64,000 bases of DNA from Acanthochromis polyacanthus (taxonomy: Eukaryota > Chordata > Actinopteri > Pomacentridae). The translations under genes and the position numbers were made by a program. Shown piece after piece: positions 26,301-39,400 of the stretch. The number at the start of each line of letters is the position of its first letter. Within the stretch, counting starts at the first letter, position 1. The stretch covers positions 8,723,489 through 8,787,488 of the forward strand of contig NC_067113.1 of NCBI RefSeq assembly GCF_021347895.1, in the 5' to 3' direction. The notes beneath the pieces are model-generated. The model searched no databases. It was not told the origin of the DNA and saw only the letters and a list, made by a program, of their open reading frames with translations.

Positions 26301-29300
26301 CACAGATGGAGCAGGGGCAATGCTGGGGAAAAAGAAGGGGTTGAGAGCACGAGTCCAGCAAGTTGCCCCTCACGTCTGCTTTACCCACTGCATTATACAC
26401 AGAGAAGCCCTTGCATGTAAATCACTGAGTGCAGAGTTAAAGCACGTCCTTGACACAGCAGTGAAAATCGTGAATTATATAAAATCACGTCCGCTTAACA
26501 CCAGACTGTTTGCAACCCTCTGTAACGAAATGGGAGCGGAGCACCAAGGCCTCCTGTTGCACACAGAGGTGAGATGGCTTTCCCGGGGAAATGTACTGAG
26601 CCGCTTGTGTGAGCTGAGGGAAGAGGTGCGCATCTTCCTCGCCGACCAAAGATCACCTCTCGCAGAACACCTCTCTGATCCTGACTGGGTAGCAAGGCTG
26701 GTGTATTTATCATCTGTTTTTGGCAAACTGAATGGGTTGAATATGTCACTGCAAGGTGAAAACACAAGCATTTTGACCCTCAATGACAAAGTGCAAGCAT
26801 TTGTGCGTAAACTGGAGCGCTGGAGAGAGCGCGCTGAAGCTGGACATATGGACATGTTTACTGAGCTGGATGATTTTATTGAAGAAAATGCTTTGAGTGT
26901 GAACATTGTAAGGGCGTCTGTAGCGGATCACCTTCAGTCTCTTGTGGATCATTTTAAAAAGTATTTCCCAGAAGAAACTGCTCCTGAAAGGCATGATTGG
27001 ATCCGATCCCCGTTCACTGCAAAAACAAATCATTTGACATCTGACTTTGAGGATGCGCTGATTGAACTTTCATCTGACCGAACCCTGAGAGCGCTTTTTG
27101 ATGCCAAGAGCCTGGATGAGTTTTGGATTTCGGTGAGGAAGGAGTACCCGCAGCTGTCTGCAGCAGCATTGAACACACTGATGCCATTTGGCTCTACGTA
27201 CTTATGCGAAAAAACTTTCTCTGCACTGACTTACATCAAGAACAAGCACAGATCTCGACTTAATGTGGAGGACGATCTCCGAATTGCCGTCTCCAAAATC
27301 AAACCGAGACTGGATCTTCTTTGCTCAGTGCATATTGCCCACCCATCGCATTAGGTGAGTTCTTCAAACACGCAGTAATTGTTGTGCAGCACTGCTCATA
27401 ACTTTGAATAATCCGTCGCACTGCTGTGCTGTTTTAGACTGACAAATGTTTACCCGTAACACTGCTAATCCACATTTAACAGTTTCTTTTTTACTTTTGG
27501 ACATGTGGGGGAAAGGGGGGGTCGCGGGTCTCCTATGATCCTATTTTGGGGGTCGCGGCCTGAAAAGATTGGGAACCCCTGCAATAGATGACAAGAATTA
27601 ACTAAATACAACATCAACTTGAGACTTTGAAATCATGAATCACAATGTCAACTACAAGTTCATGTCTTCAAGCACAAACAGACCGTGACTGCTATAGAAA
27701 AAAAGGGGGTATCCCACCACTAAGGATTAAAATCTCTATCATTATTTGTCATTCTTTATTATTCTGGTAGGTACCATGCACCTGTAGCACACTACACTTC
27801 AGCAAATGTACCATTATGTGACAACTGATGCTAGTACCAGAAGTACAAAACAGAGCTATAACTGCCATAAATTTGTCTCTAGAGAGGAAAAATGAAAAAA
27901 AAAAGACAGTTCTCAGTATTAGTGATGTTGAAGTACCTTTGACTGCCATAAAAGAGTCTGACGATATTTTGCCAACGGCACAGTACTGGATGTCTCTTTT
28001 ACCTGCTTTGTTAGGTCACAGTACAGTAGATTCAGTTCAAGATGGAGTGCGCCTGTACTGTAGTCTTATGACTAAAGGCACACACAATTCAAACATAAAG
28101 TACAAATAAAAAGTACAAGTTTCTGGAGTTCTTCTTCAGTTTGGGAGAAGAGGCACCGTGTAACAAACTGTCAAAGCTCAACTGTGCCATCAATATAGTA
28201 TGAAAAATATATTTTATTCAAACTCCACTTCTAAAACGTGTTTCCTTTCAAAATGATTACACATGCCACAGTAAAGTTGGGTGGTCAGGTTGATCAAAAA
28301 TATGGAAGAATTTATTTGAAGCAGCAATTTGGCAAAAAAAAAAAATGTTGCTGAACAGATTGTCCGCTACCAGCAGCAAAAGCCAAACTGACCCCTTTAA
28401 TAACTTGTAGCCAAAAGAGTAGACTGTTTGCAATAAAGAATACTAAATAAAGGTTATAATTACTTATTTGTGCTAATTACACATTTTCACTACTATAAAA
28501 GATTCAGCTAACATAACTTAATTTACCATGCCAGCTTTGTATAAAATTAATTGTGCAAGAGTCAAACAATAGTAAGTGTTTATGACCCACAGGCCCAGGG
28601 GATGAGCATAATCATTTTTTTAACTTTTAGTACTGGTCCCAGACATTTAGCAGTAGATTGACTGGAGTTAGTTGAACTTGAACATGCCCAGATAGATGAT
28701 GATATGCCAGAAAAAAAAAACTGACTGACATAACACTCACTTCTGGAAAGATGCCAAAAGGGTGTTGCTTAGCAACTGGAAATGATATTTTCTTGGTTGA
28801 TGGTTGGAATAATTGTAGGAAATAGAAGCCTTTGTCTTTGGTAAGGATAACCTACTGCACCACTGTTTGGCTCTGATGTGAGCTGACTGTAAAAGAAATG
28901 CCTTTAACTATTATCTGTTATTATTGCTTGACTGAATTTATTTTCTGCACTGGTTAATAAGTAAGGGTAAAATGCAGTATACAACAGAAGTGAGTATAAC
29001 CCTGGGTAATATCAAAAAATTCCAAACTGCATCACCTCTCAATAACTGCACTATTTTGGGCTGACAAGCAGAGCATTTTCCTGTTGTGAAAATTTTAAAA
29101 AACAGGGCACCCATATAGCTCAATGGGTTAAGCAGGTGAACCATGTACAGGTGCTGGTCTCCGACGCAGCGACCTGGGCTCAATTCCTGCTCACAGCCCT
29201 TTGCTGCACGTCTTCCCCACACTTTTCTGCCCCGCTTCCTGTCTGTCTCTCACTGCGCCTTATCAAATAAGGCCAAAAAAATAACTTAAAATTTTTTTAG

Positions 29301-32300
29301 AAAGACTGTACTGAAAACCCAGGTCCTAAAGCAGAAATTCGGGGTAACAAAAGTGAAGAAAAGCAATCAGAGAGTGCAGTACTCCACCAAGGCTGCTCAG
29401 TCGTATCGCTTTTTAGATAGTTACATGAAAAAGCAGGCATACAGGAACTGTGATGATCCAAACGCAGCTGCTACTCCAACATATATTCCAGTGGCTGTTG
29501 TGAGAGAACAGTGTGTGGCTGACATGATGACTGAAGTTCAACAATCCTTCAGGTTTATTACAAATTGGGTCTTACATTTGTTATTACAAAAGGTGTTCGT
29601 AATAAGGTGCTTGGTGTGCTTATATTTGTGCTGTGTGTGCATTTGTCTGGCCTTTCTCCTGTAATGACTCTGTTCTAATGCACAGAGAAAAACAATGTAA
29701 ACACTTCAGTAACTACAGGATCATCACACAGTGTGAGGGGAAGCTGATGGGAGATCATGTTAGTGTCACAATGTGGCTCCTGTACAGAGTGGACTGGAGG
29801 GCTGAAGGCAAAGATCACCATACTTAAATGTGGAAAACTAAAGGTGGCATCACTGTGTAAGGTTTGTGTGAGGCTGTTGTCAGACTCATGCAATAGTAAC
29901 TGCTGGACACTGACGACTGTGTTAATTGGGATTACCAGAAGATAAAGCCTATTTTTCCTGCTACTTCTATGCTGTGTGAACATGTGGTAGAAGAAAATAC
30001 TAAATACTGCATATCCAGTTCTTCCTGTTGGACTCTGCAGATAGTTTTGCTGGTAGTGAGTGGGAGGAAAACTACAAATATCAAACAGTTGGCATATTCA
30101 AAATGTTATTTTTCAGCAGGCAATCAAAGGCCTTAAATATGTTTCTACTCTTTCATTATCATTTGTGAATTATGGCATCTTATTTTCCTCAGAATTTCTT
30201 CCCAAATGTGCAAAAAACAACTACAACTGTGAACCTGTCATTATCAGCAACAGATTGCAGTTACTGTACCATTTACAGAGCACAGCATCTTTAGGGGCAC
30301 ACTATAACTATTATGAAAGTAGTATAGTCAGAAACAAAACCAAACAAAATGCATCATTGCAACCATAACAATTATACAGAAAGCATCCAAATACATTTAC
30401 TGGTATTTCAGCTAATTGTCTCATTATGAGTTAATGTGTTTTACATTATAGGAAAAGGATGTGGTGGCATTTGTTTTGTCTGGAGCTGTACAGCCTGGTC
30501 CATCTGAGTTGGCTGAATTTAACCCCTGACTCAAAGTTAGTTATATATATTCCAGTACTACAGACCGACTGTCTGCTGCTAGGGCACGATGTCTTTCTAA
30601 ATGTTTGCTCATTTGAATTCAACTAATTATTGAGTCCTAATTAGAGGGTTGCGATGCTTCCTTCCACTGTATGATTTTTAAATATGACACGGGATAAAGT
30701 TTTATTTACTCAGAAACATCTCGGCACAACTCTACAAAAGGCTGAAAATGCTACATCTGAAAGAATAGTGACGATCATTGCTCCTGCGCTTTCTCAGCGA
30801 CATGCAACACACCTTCTGTCCGGCTATCACCACACGGTCACCCAGCCGAATTCCCATGGAGGCCAGCTGTATCCTGGCCTTATCAGAGAGACCAGGAAGG
30901 GACTGGGCCTGCAGAGTCAGGGGCAGAGGGGAGCTGGGTCTGGGTAAAGCTTGTCTCAGCAAAGTCCGGAGCTCTTTAGCCATGGCAGCTGCATCTGCCA
31001 TCTCCAAGGGCATGTCGAGGGGGTCAGGAACCACGTCTGCTGGACACTGCCCTTTTTCATTCTACAGGAGGAAACAGGGGAAAAACACAGACAAGAAATG
31101 ATGAACTGATGAATCAGAGTGAATTTCCATTTAATAGACAAACGTATTTTCAAGCATGCCAAGGAGATGCCTTGTAAACATGACGATGAAAAACATGCAT
31201 GTACGAGCTGGTAAGCTATCGAACTGCTGCTGTTACTGAGGAAACGATCATATAAGAGGATAGCTCATGTAATCTTAATTTATCTTGATTTCAAATTCAT
31301 ACACTGTTATGATCCAACCTCTGGGGTTGGCTGGATGTAACGAATAAGCAGATGTTATTTGGTTCAGGTAAAGGAATTTATTGCCCAGTAGCAAATTTAA
31401 CAGCACAGTGATCAAACAAAGAAAATTATTCTGGTGGGTGTTGCCAAATCAAAGAACAAAATACCAAAGGAAGGCTAACACAGTATCTAAATCTAGCTAA
31501 ACACAAACAAAACAGCTATACTCCCAAGCAACACCCACCACAGGTAACAGAAACTTATACAAACAGGGCACAAAACTAACTGAACAACACTGATGAATCA
31601 GATCACACACATTTAATACACAAAACACAAAGACTCAAATTACCAAATAGCTTCTTCCCAAAGTCAGCGAACTGCTAACATTCTTGTTACCTCAGTCTAC
31701 ACACCAAGAAAGTTTTAAATATTCCTATATAGAGCCGAGTTCATATCTGACACAGGTACAATAAAATAATTCAACACAGCAACTTGCTACTAACAGAATC
31801 ATTTCTAAGAGAACTCATGAATTACAATGCAATCGCAATAAGTAAAAGGCCAAAAGTCACATTTCTGTGTAGGAAGGATAGTCATCTGAAAGCAGAACAT
31901 TTGCATTTTCTGAACAGTGGTACCAGGAATATCTATCGAAGCTAGACAAGCTGCTCCTGCTAAGGACTGAACTGAATTTTAACATTGAAGCTTGTATCTG
32001 TATCAGCACCAATAGCTGGGTAAGGAAGACGGGAAGAAGTAAAGGAAAGGTAAAAAAAGGAACAGGCCAGCAGTTTTCTGCCAATAAGGAAAAAGAGGTG
32101 GCATAGCAACCAGTGACTGTATCAGCAACGTGTACACGATGTTTACTCAAATTTCAAGCAATGTCCCCATGTAGAAAGGTTCCATTCTTTCTGACAAGGA
32201 CAGTGAATGTAAACTTGACAGTGCGTTGTCAACCATCCATCCACTCATCCATTAGCTATGCCCACTGTATGCTGGAGGGGGTCATGGATGGCTAGATCCT

Positions 32301-33374
32301 ATCCCTCCTGGACAGATCGCCAGTCCATCACTAGGCTAACACAAGGAGACAGACAACCAGGCAGGCTCACAATTTAGAATCATCAATTAACCCACCATGC
32401 ATGTCACTGGGCTGTGGAAAGAAGCCCAGAGTCCAGGAAGAAAGCCAACACAGGGACAGGGAGAACATGCAAACTCCACACAGATATTCCCCAGCCAATC
32501 GCCAAGTTCAAACCCCCAACGTTCTTGCTGTGGTGTGACAACGCTAACCACTGCACCAGCAAGCATCTGAGCTGCAAATGAATCAAGGAAAAGGTAGTGG
32601 AATATTCATTGGACCAAGAGCGTACGTGCATGAGAATATACTACTTGGTAAACTGTGGTGAGCTTGGCTGAAATAGTGAAGTATTTTAGCAATTAGCATG
32701 TCAAATTAACATGTAGCAATAGCTACATAATTTGGCGAGCTGGCTTGTATAGTTTCTTTGTCAGTGTTAAGTTTGCTTTGAACATTGTAGTAGTCTTGCA
32801 GCTAGCATTAGCAGGTTTGAAGAGTCTATATGTATAGTTTCTTTGTCACTTTTTTGCAGTTGGCACTAGGTATTCAGCATCTTGCACTAGCTAACTGGTA
32901 GCATCGGCACTGGTCAATACCTGGAGCATCTCCAAAACTGTTTGGATTGTGTAGGAGCAGAGTGAACTGGCACTATGATGGGGGAATCTGGGATGCCAGA
33001 GTTCACCGCCTTGCTACCTGAAGGTGTTGTGGGACTAAATAGGAGAAACACCGTAGAAGGAAGGTTTCCACCAGAGATGTGTTAGGAATCACTGCTCCCT
33101 GATGTGTATAGTGATGGGTCAGGGATCCTAGGTCCTTCACTGAGTGTGAATCTTTCTTGTTTGGAGCACAAGTGTGTTGTGTTTAAATTAATTGCTTAAT
33201 TCAAGACAGAATCTATAAGTTGCAAGAGGAAGTTGATAAAGGATGCAGCCGTACACACAGTGGTAACAGGGAATGTGTTTTTGACTGTGTTTGACCTACC
33301 AGTTAAGAACAACAACTCCTGTGGGTTAGATGTTTACATTTAGAGAGAGTGAGAGGAGTGCTGAAGAGTTATCT

Positions 33375-33432
<58 letters not shown>

Positions 33433-36400
33433 GCTGGTATGAAAAACTATTCTTTCTCCATCTATCGAAGAAGAATAGTGCAACAGCTTGCCAGTTCTCA
33501 CAGTAAAGATCAAAACTGATCAAATCAAGCACAGTATCAGCATTGTTAAGGACAGACTGCTGGACATTAAAAAGAAACACTCAAATTTTTGTGCCCATCT
33601 CCAAAAAGGTTATCATTATTTATTACTGCATGAGGATGCTGGGCTTAACAGAATCTTTAATCTTATTTCTGCTCTCAGAACAAAATCCCCATTCATGTGT
33701 TTCAAAGAGGCTGACGATCAGCCACACAACATGAACATTTAGTCTAGTGGCTCAAAGAAACCACAGTCAGCAAGAGCTTAGGAAAAATCAGAAAGCTTAA
33801 GTATCGGTGGAGGTGGGAGGAGACAATGAGGGGAGCTCATCTAGCACGACTGCACTGGAGTAATTGGGGTTCGCTCATATTCACCAACCCCTCCAGCAGT
33901 AATACAAGTGGTCTTTGATAAATATCAAAAAGGAGCTCGCCTGCAATTGCTGAAACCAGTCGCTCTCATGTCCTCTCGCTGAGCAAATGTGCACAGCACC
34001 AATCTGCCAAATACACAGGTTGTGACGATATATCACAGGAATGAGTCAAGAAAAAAATGATCAGTTCAATGATGATTTTCTATATTTTCAAGAGAGGAAT
34101 CAAACTGGGCAATGCTTAATGCTTTTTACACAGATCAGTCTTCTCCATGTATGCTATGGATTGGCAGAATATCCTAATCATCTACAGACAGTTCCAGTGT
34201 TTTATTTAAGCGCCCTAAAGGAATACCATGCCAAACTCTCCCAGTGAACCATTCATTAAACACTGTCACACACTAAGCTGCTGAACTGAGGCAAACAGCT
34301 TTCCCAGCTACATATCAGACACACAGAGACACACTGTGTCCGCAACAATTAGCTAAATTACAATGTTCAGTTGTTGTCAATGCAATGCCAAAAAGTTGAC
34401 TAAATTCAGTGGACTGTTCTGAGGCTTACTGCTGTACTGTTGTCACTTCAAGGTGCTGCTATGTTTATCCACTATAAATAGCGTGCAGTACTTGGAAAAT
34501 CAGTGTACTGCAGCTGAAAACAACATAAACTGTTGCACTAAAGTAGAAATCGCAAATTAAAAACAAACTAGTCAATGTGTGTGTATTCTGGAGACAAACA
34601 ATCATGTACATAAATGGAATCAAGACGCTACTACTTTCAAAAAGTGTTCGATATAACTATAAGGTTTACTAGTGTATAATTAGTTAGTATAACATCTTGT
34701 TAATTCTCTACAGCTAAAGCTCCATGAGTCGTATGCCCCCGCCAGTCAAATGCGCTCTGGATGATATCATTCTATCCACCAAAAATCCTGCTTATACCCA
34801 AACAGACTTGCAACAGCGGCTCACTCCAAATCTGACACTGAAAGAAATTAGGTAAGCAGACCGCCACAGCAAGTTGCTACTAATGGCAAGTCTGATGAGT
34901 TGCCACAGCTATTAATCCATAAGATATGTGGGAAGGGAAGCATGAAAGGCCAGCAACATTTTTATTTTTCCATCCTTTTAAAACTTTCCACTGCTCAAAT
35001 TTAAGGTTTGTTGTGATGAATCTCTGCAGGGCCAGGGAAGAGAAATATCAAATTAAACCACTTCCAAGTCTGACCTTTACTCAAAAAGGAAACTGAATTT
35101 CTTGGCTGTGGTATCGAGCTTTAGAACACACCACCATTTCTCAAATGCAAACAACACAACTTGGCAGGGAGAGAAATCAAGAACGTCACGTATCAACTCC
35201 TGGTATATATTGTCTACTAAATTACAGGCAGACACATTTATTACATGTTCCTGGAATCAGAAAGCGAATGTTGCTTTTCTTTGTCTGTGCTGTACATTTT
35301 GTACTTTACTTCTGCGCAAAACTCAAATGAGTGTACTTAATGTCATCCATTTGATGCATTCAGCAGAGGAGAGTACACATCATATAAAATAGGTTGGGTC
35401 ACAGTAAACATATAGGTCTTTACAAATGATGATTTTATGATTATGACTGCACTTGGAGCAAAAAGAAAATGGCAATATCAAAACATTTGAAATCAGACGT
35501 AACATATCTTTCGGCCTTACTATCAACAGTACTGGCAAACCATAAACAATAAAGCAGACAGAAAATAATCTCTGGTCAGCTGTGGTTCAACTTTTGTTTG
35601 GCAAGATAACAACCAAACACCCTCGTCTCTAACTCAGAAAACCTTGAAATAATAGGGTTGAAGAAGTCAAGCTGGTTAATGCCAACCAGTGTCCTCAGAT
35701 TCTCCGAGCTTTGCATTCACATGAATTAAAAAAAAAAAAAACAGAGTCTCTGCACTCCTCAGTAAGGAAATGATTGGATTATAGGAGCATAGTGCTTTGG
35801 TGACCTCCAGTGGGAAAATTAGTGCACACGGAGAACAGGCACTAGATCTGTGTACAAACAGCTTTAATGAGTCTGGAAATAAGCAAACAAAAAAAACTAA
35901 CTTTAAAGATATTCACACATTATGACGTGCAAGTTCAAGAATGGACATAAACAATTAAAACATACAGTCTGCGAGAGATCATGAAGTCCTCATGCCACAA
36001 TAACATCTATTTGGACTCTTCTATGTTTCAGTTCACAGCTGATCAGAGCTCTTTGGCAAAGCCAGCAGGGTTTAATGACTGCAGCTGAGAGGCAGACGCC
36101 GGAAATGAAGTGAGAACTCAGATGTTCCAGTGGTAGATCTACTCAGAATGTGTCAGGGAGTCTGGAGTCTCAAACGGCTGCCTTTTTAGGTGTCATCTGA
36201 CAGCTGAGTCAGAGAATGCATAACAGGGTATGTGTAGCGAAAAAACACTGGATTTCTAAAATGGATTAAGAGCAGTTTAAAAAGCAGTACAAAAATATGG
36301 TTTTCACAAGAGACAGGGAGAAGGAGGGGCTTTGACATGAGTATATCACTGAGTATTAAATATTTGTTTATTAGTATTATTCTTTTCTATTGTGTTTGTA

Positions 36401-39400
36401 AATACGTACATAAATAACTGGACTCACTGACAGAGAAGGAGTAGAAGTAAAAAAGCTTATGCTTTGTCCTGCTCCTTTTCGGATGTGTTGGGTTATTATT
36501 CTTTTCTTGTTTTGTTTGTTTTGCTGTTGTTTGAATATTCTTATCATTCATTCACTCTGTTTTACTGAGCATAAGGAAACAAAATCGCTGTAATTCTGTC
36601 GAGCAGTAAACGAGCATGTAAAAGAGTAAAAATTAAATCACACAAGGAAGGTTTTTTTGGATATATGACAGTGGGGGGGGGCGGTGGAAGTTCATTTCCT
36701 ATTTCCAAGTAAGTTCTGAATGAAAACGTCTGTGTGCAAATACAGGGGGCAGAAACTGTGTCAACATCTACAGCCTAATGAAATCCAGTTTAATAGCTAG
36801 GAAATAATGAGTCTTTACGTCAGAGAGAATAGCTTAAAGCTATGTGATTTTATCATTTTGAGAGCTACATTGTGCGTTACATAAGGTGATTTAATAGTGC
36901 TGAAGTGACTGGTTGGAATAAGAATATAGGTAGAAACAAGGAAATAAATAAGAAAAAATGGGGGTCTAGCTGCATATGTGTAGAGAAATGAGAGCTATTA
37001 CTATATTTACTATACTATCAGCCTGTTAAGTGACTTAAAGTGAGATCTTAATGATTATACTTATTTAATCCAGGACCTCCAGAAGCTTTCAAACATGTCT
37101 TGTTCATATCTTAAAAACAAAAGATAATTTCTTCTTAACAAAAACATCATGACTCACACTATTCCAGACCTCAACCTTAGTGTTTTAGTTTAGTTTAGTT
37201 AATTTATTTCATTTTTTGAGCAATTTACATTAGCCAGTTTAAAGATTTACAACATTTAAATACATATCAGGCTCAAAAAAAGGAGTAGGCTGAAGCTGAA
37301 GCTTATTTACGCCTACCCCCCATACAACCAACCATTGCCCATAGCACCTCCCACTCCAGTCAGTGTTTGAATAAGAAAAGAAGTCAGTTTTCTTATTTGT
37401 TGTTAACACAAAAATGCAGATCTACTTTCAAAACCCTTCACAGTATTCAGTCCGGCACTCAAACATTTGTACCTTTTTAAAATTACAAGTATTCTCATGT
37501 GTAATAAAGATAGCTCAGGATTTAATCCAAGTTAAATAAATAAGCCCACAGTGCAGCAGCAATACAAATTCAGAATGCAGAGATGTCAAGGGAATGTAAC
37601 ACTACTAAGGATAGGAAACTTAACGCTTTGTTTTGTATCTGCAGGTAATGCATGTAAGCAGTGACCAGCTGTTCAATTATCATTGTGTTTACATTTTATT
37701 AACTCACCTGTTATTTATATAATTAAGAAATTAATGTGTATCAAACATAAGATCGAATGATAAAAAAAAAATTCTTAGCAAGAACTCAAACCTTTGTTTT
37801 TGCACATTTTCTGACTCCAAGTGTTTCAGTCTGAGCTAAATCACCTGTGAATGTACTGCTTACCTGTTAAACATGGTTGAGAGAGGACTCTATAGTAACC
37901 GTTACTACAACATGCACATAAAGGTTAGCCGAGTGGAGTCACAAAAGTCCCATTAATGTTGAAATTAGTACTTCCTGTCCATGTGGTAGCGCAGTTTAAA
38001 AGATTGCTGGGACTCATGATCACTGGCTGACTGAAATTTTCACATAGTCAGTTCAAAGACTTTACAAAGGGAAAGACTGGAAAAAAGATTTGTGTTTGTT
38101 GATGAGAGGTTACATCTGACTGTGAGATATGAAAACATGGAGCTCAAGTTAAGTGTGTGTGGAATCTATTTGAATTTGTTAGTCCCTACCAGGCTGCTAA
38201 CTCTAGTTAGCCAGCAGTCTGCAGCTTTCAAGGTGATGTCTTGCAAACGGTGCAGACGGAGACCGCTGGATAATGCAGGAAGCTCCCTGAGAGGAAAGGC
38301 TACTTCAACTTGGTAAACGTGTACTTCAAAATAATTGTGAATAAGATGAAGCTGGTGTACCTGTACTCTGCACCTGTTTGCTGTGATTGAGTGTGTCTAC
38401 ATGTTTGCTGGTGAGAATGTGTGCCTGATTGCTCCTGCTCAGCTGTTCATTAGTGAGCTGAGCTGTACAACAGGAAGTGCAATTTCCAGTTTGTTTACTC
38501 CTCAAATACTGCGCACTCTCCAAAATATTTTTTGCACTCGCTGCACCTGAGTACAGATGGATAGCCATTTTCCCTTGAAACAGCAAAAATAGTGAAGTGA
38601 GTGTAATCAATAACGTTAATGAAGACTCAGTTACATTAAGTGTCCCAGTAAGCAGTGACAGTGAACTATGCACAGCAGTGGAACCTTCCCTGAGTAGAAT
38701 GCAGTCATCATAAATACATCTGAGCTTTTCCTGCTATGACAAAGCTGTCTGCCATGAAAAAGGTCTATAAGTAAGCAGAATTTCAGTTTCCATCCCATCT
38801 GTGCTAAATGTGATCATTAAAGCCTCTACTTAGGTGGTGCATCCAGCACTTACAGTCCACGTGAAGCTCTACAGGACACCATTTATTATGGAAAATATGC
38901 AAAATAATGTTGCCTTCGCTAACAGTTCATTCCTTTCATTATTATTACTTCTGCTCATCTGTTTTGTACGTATCATTTTCCAGTCTTTTTGAATTTGGCG
39001 ACGAAAAAAATCACTGGTCAATAGTTTACATTATTTTGTATCTCAGAAAACAACAGAGTTGCTCACTGAATGTGAAAGATATGGAAGCTACGAGGATAGG
39101 ATTCTATTCATAACATTGTATTTAACTGATGTTGATAATCAGTTTTAGCCTTAGTGAATCAAACCGAATCAGAAGATTTTAGGCTGATTGCATTTCATCA
39201 TTTTTGGGACTGTTTGATAAAAGACTTACTTTTTTTTTTTTACTTTCAAGACAAACAGCATGTCTCCTGGTGTGTGGGCAAACGTAAAGGAACAATGACA
39301 CTTACTCTGAAGGCAGGATTGGCTCCCAGCTCCAGGAGACATTTGACAGCTGATGTGCACAGGTTGGATGCAGCAATGTGAAGGGCTGTGCCAAAATCAA

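Larger units (their letters stand above)
21573..30812. other. clip4 intron 6
   Basis: 9.2 kb; holds a Tc1 relic (22335-24136), the intact hAT element (25049-27581), a tRNA-derived SINE (29105-29288) and a family A end fragment (29360-29410). Other parts show nothing recognised. Confidence 0.8.
31062..39305. other. clip4 intron 5
   Basis: 8.2 kb; holds a reverse SINE tail (32225-32480), a TA microsatellite, an exon-like reading frame (34714-34851) and two interspersed repeats (36430-36545, 37185-37345). The rest is AT-rich with nothing recognised. Confidence 0.75.

Noticed and set aside
26475..27033. Minus-strand frames of 90-143 codons within the hAT element
   Set aside because: Shadows of the transposase; the same frames recur over the second copy.
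29105..29180. Possible tRNA gene
   Set aside because: The A and B boxes belong to a diverged SINE head; no complete cloverleaf with an anticodon arm is apparent and the SINE body follows directly.
31308..31700. Possible solo LTR starting TGTTATGATCCAACC
   Set aside because: I could not find a matching CA end with a target duplication, nor a second copy in the window.
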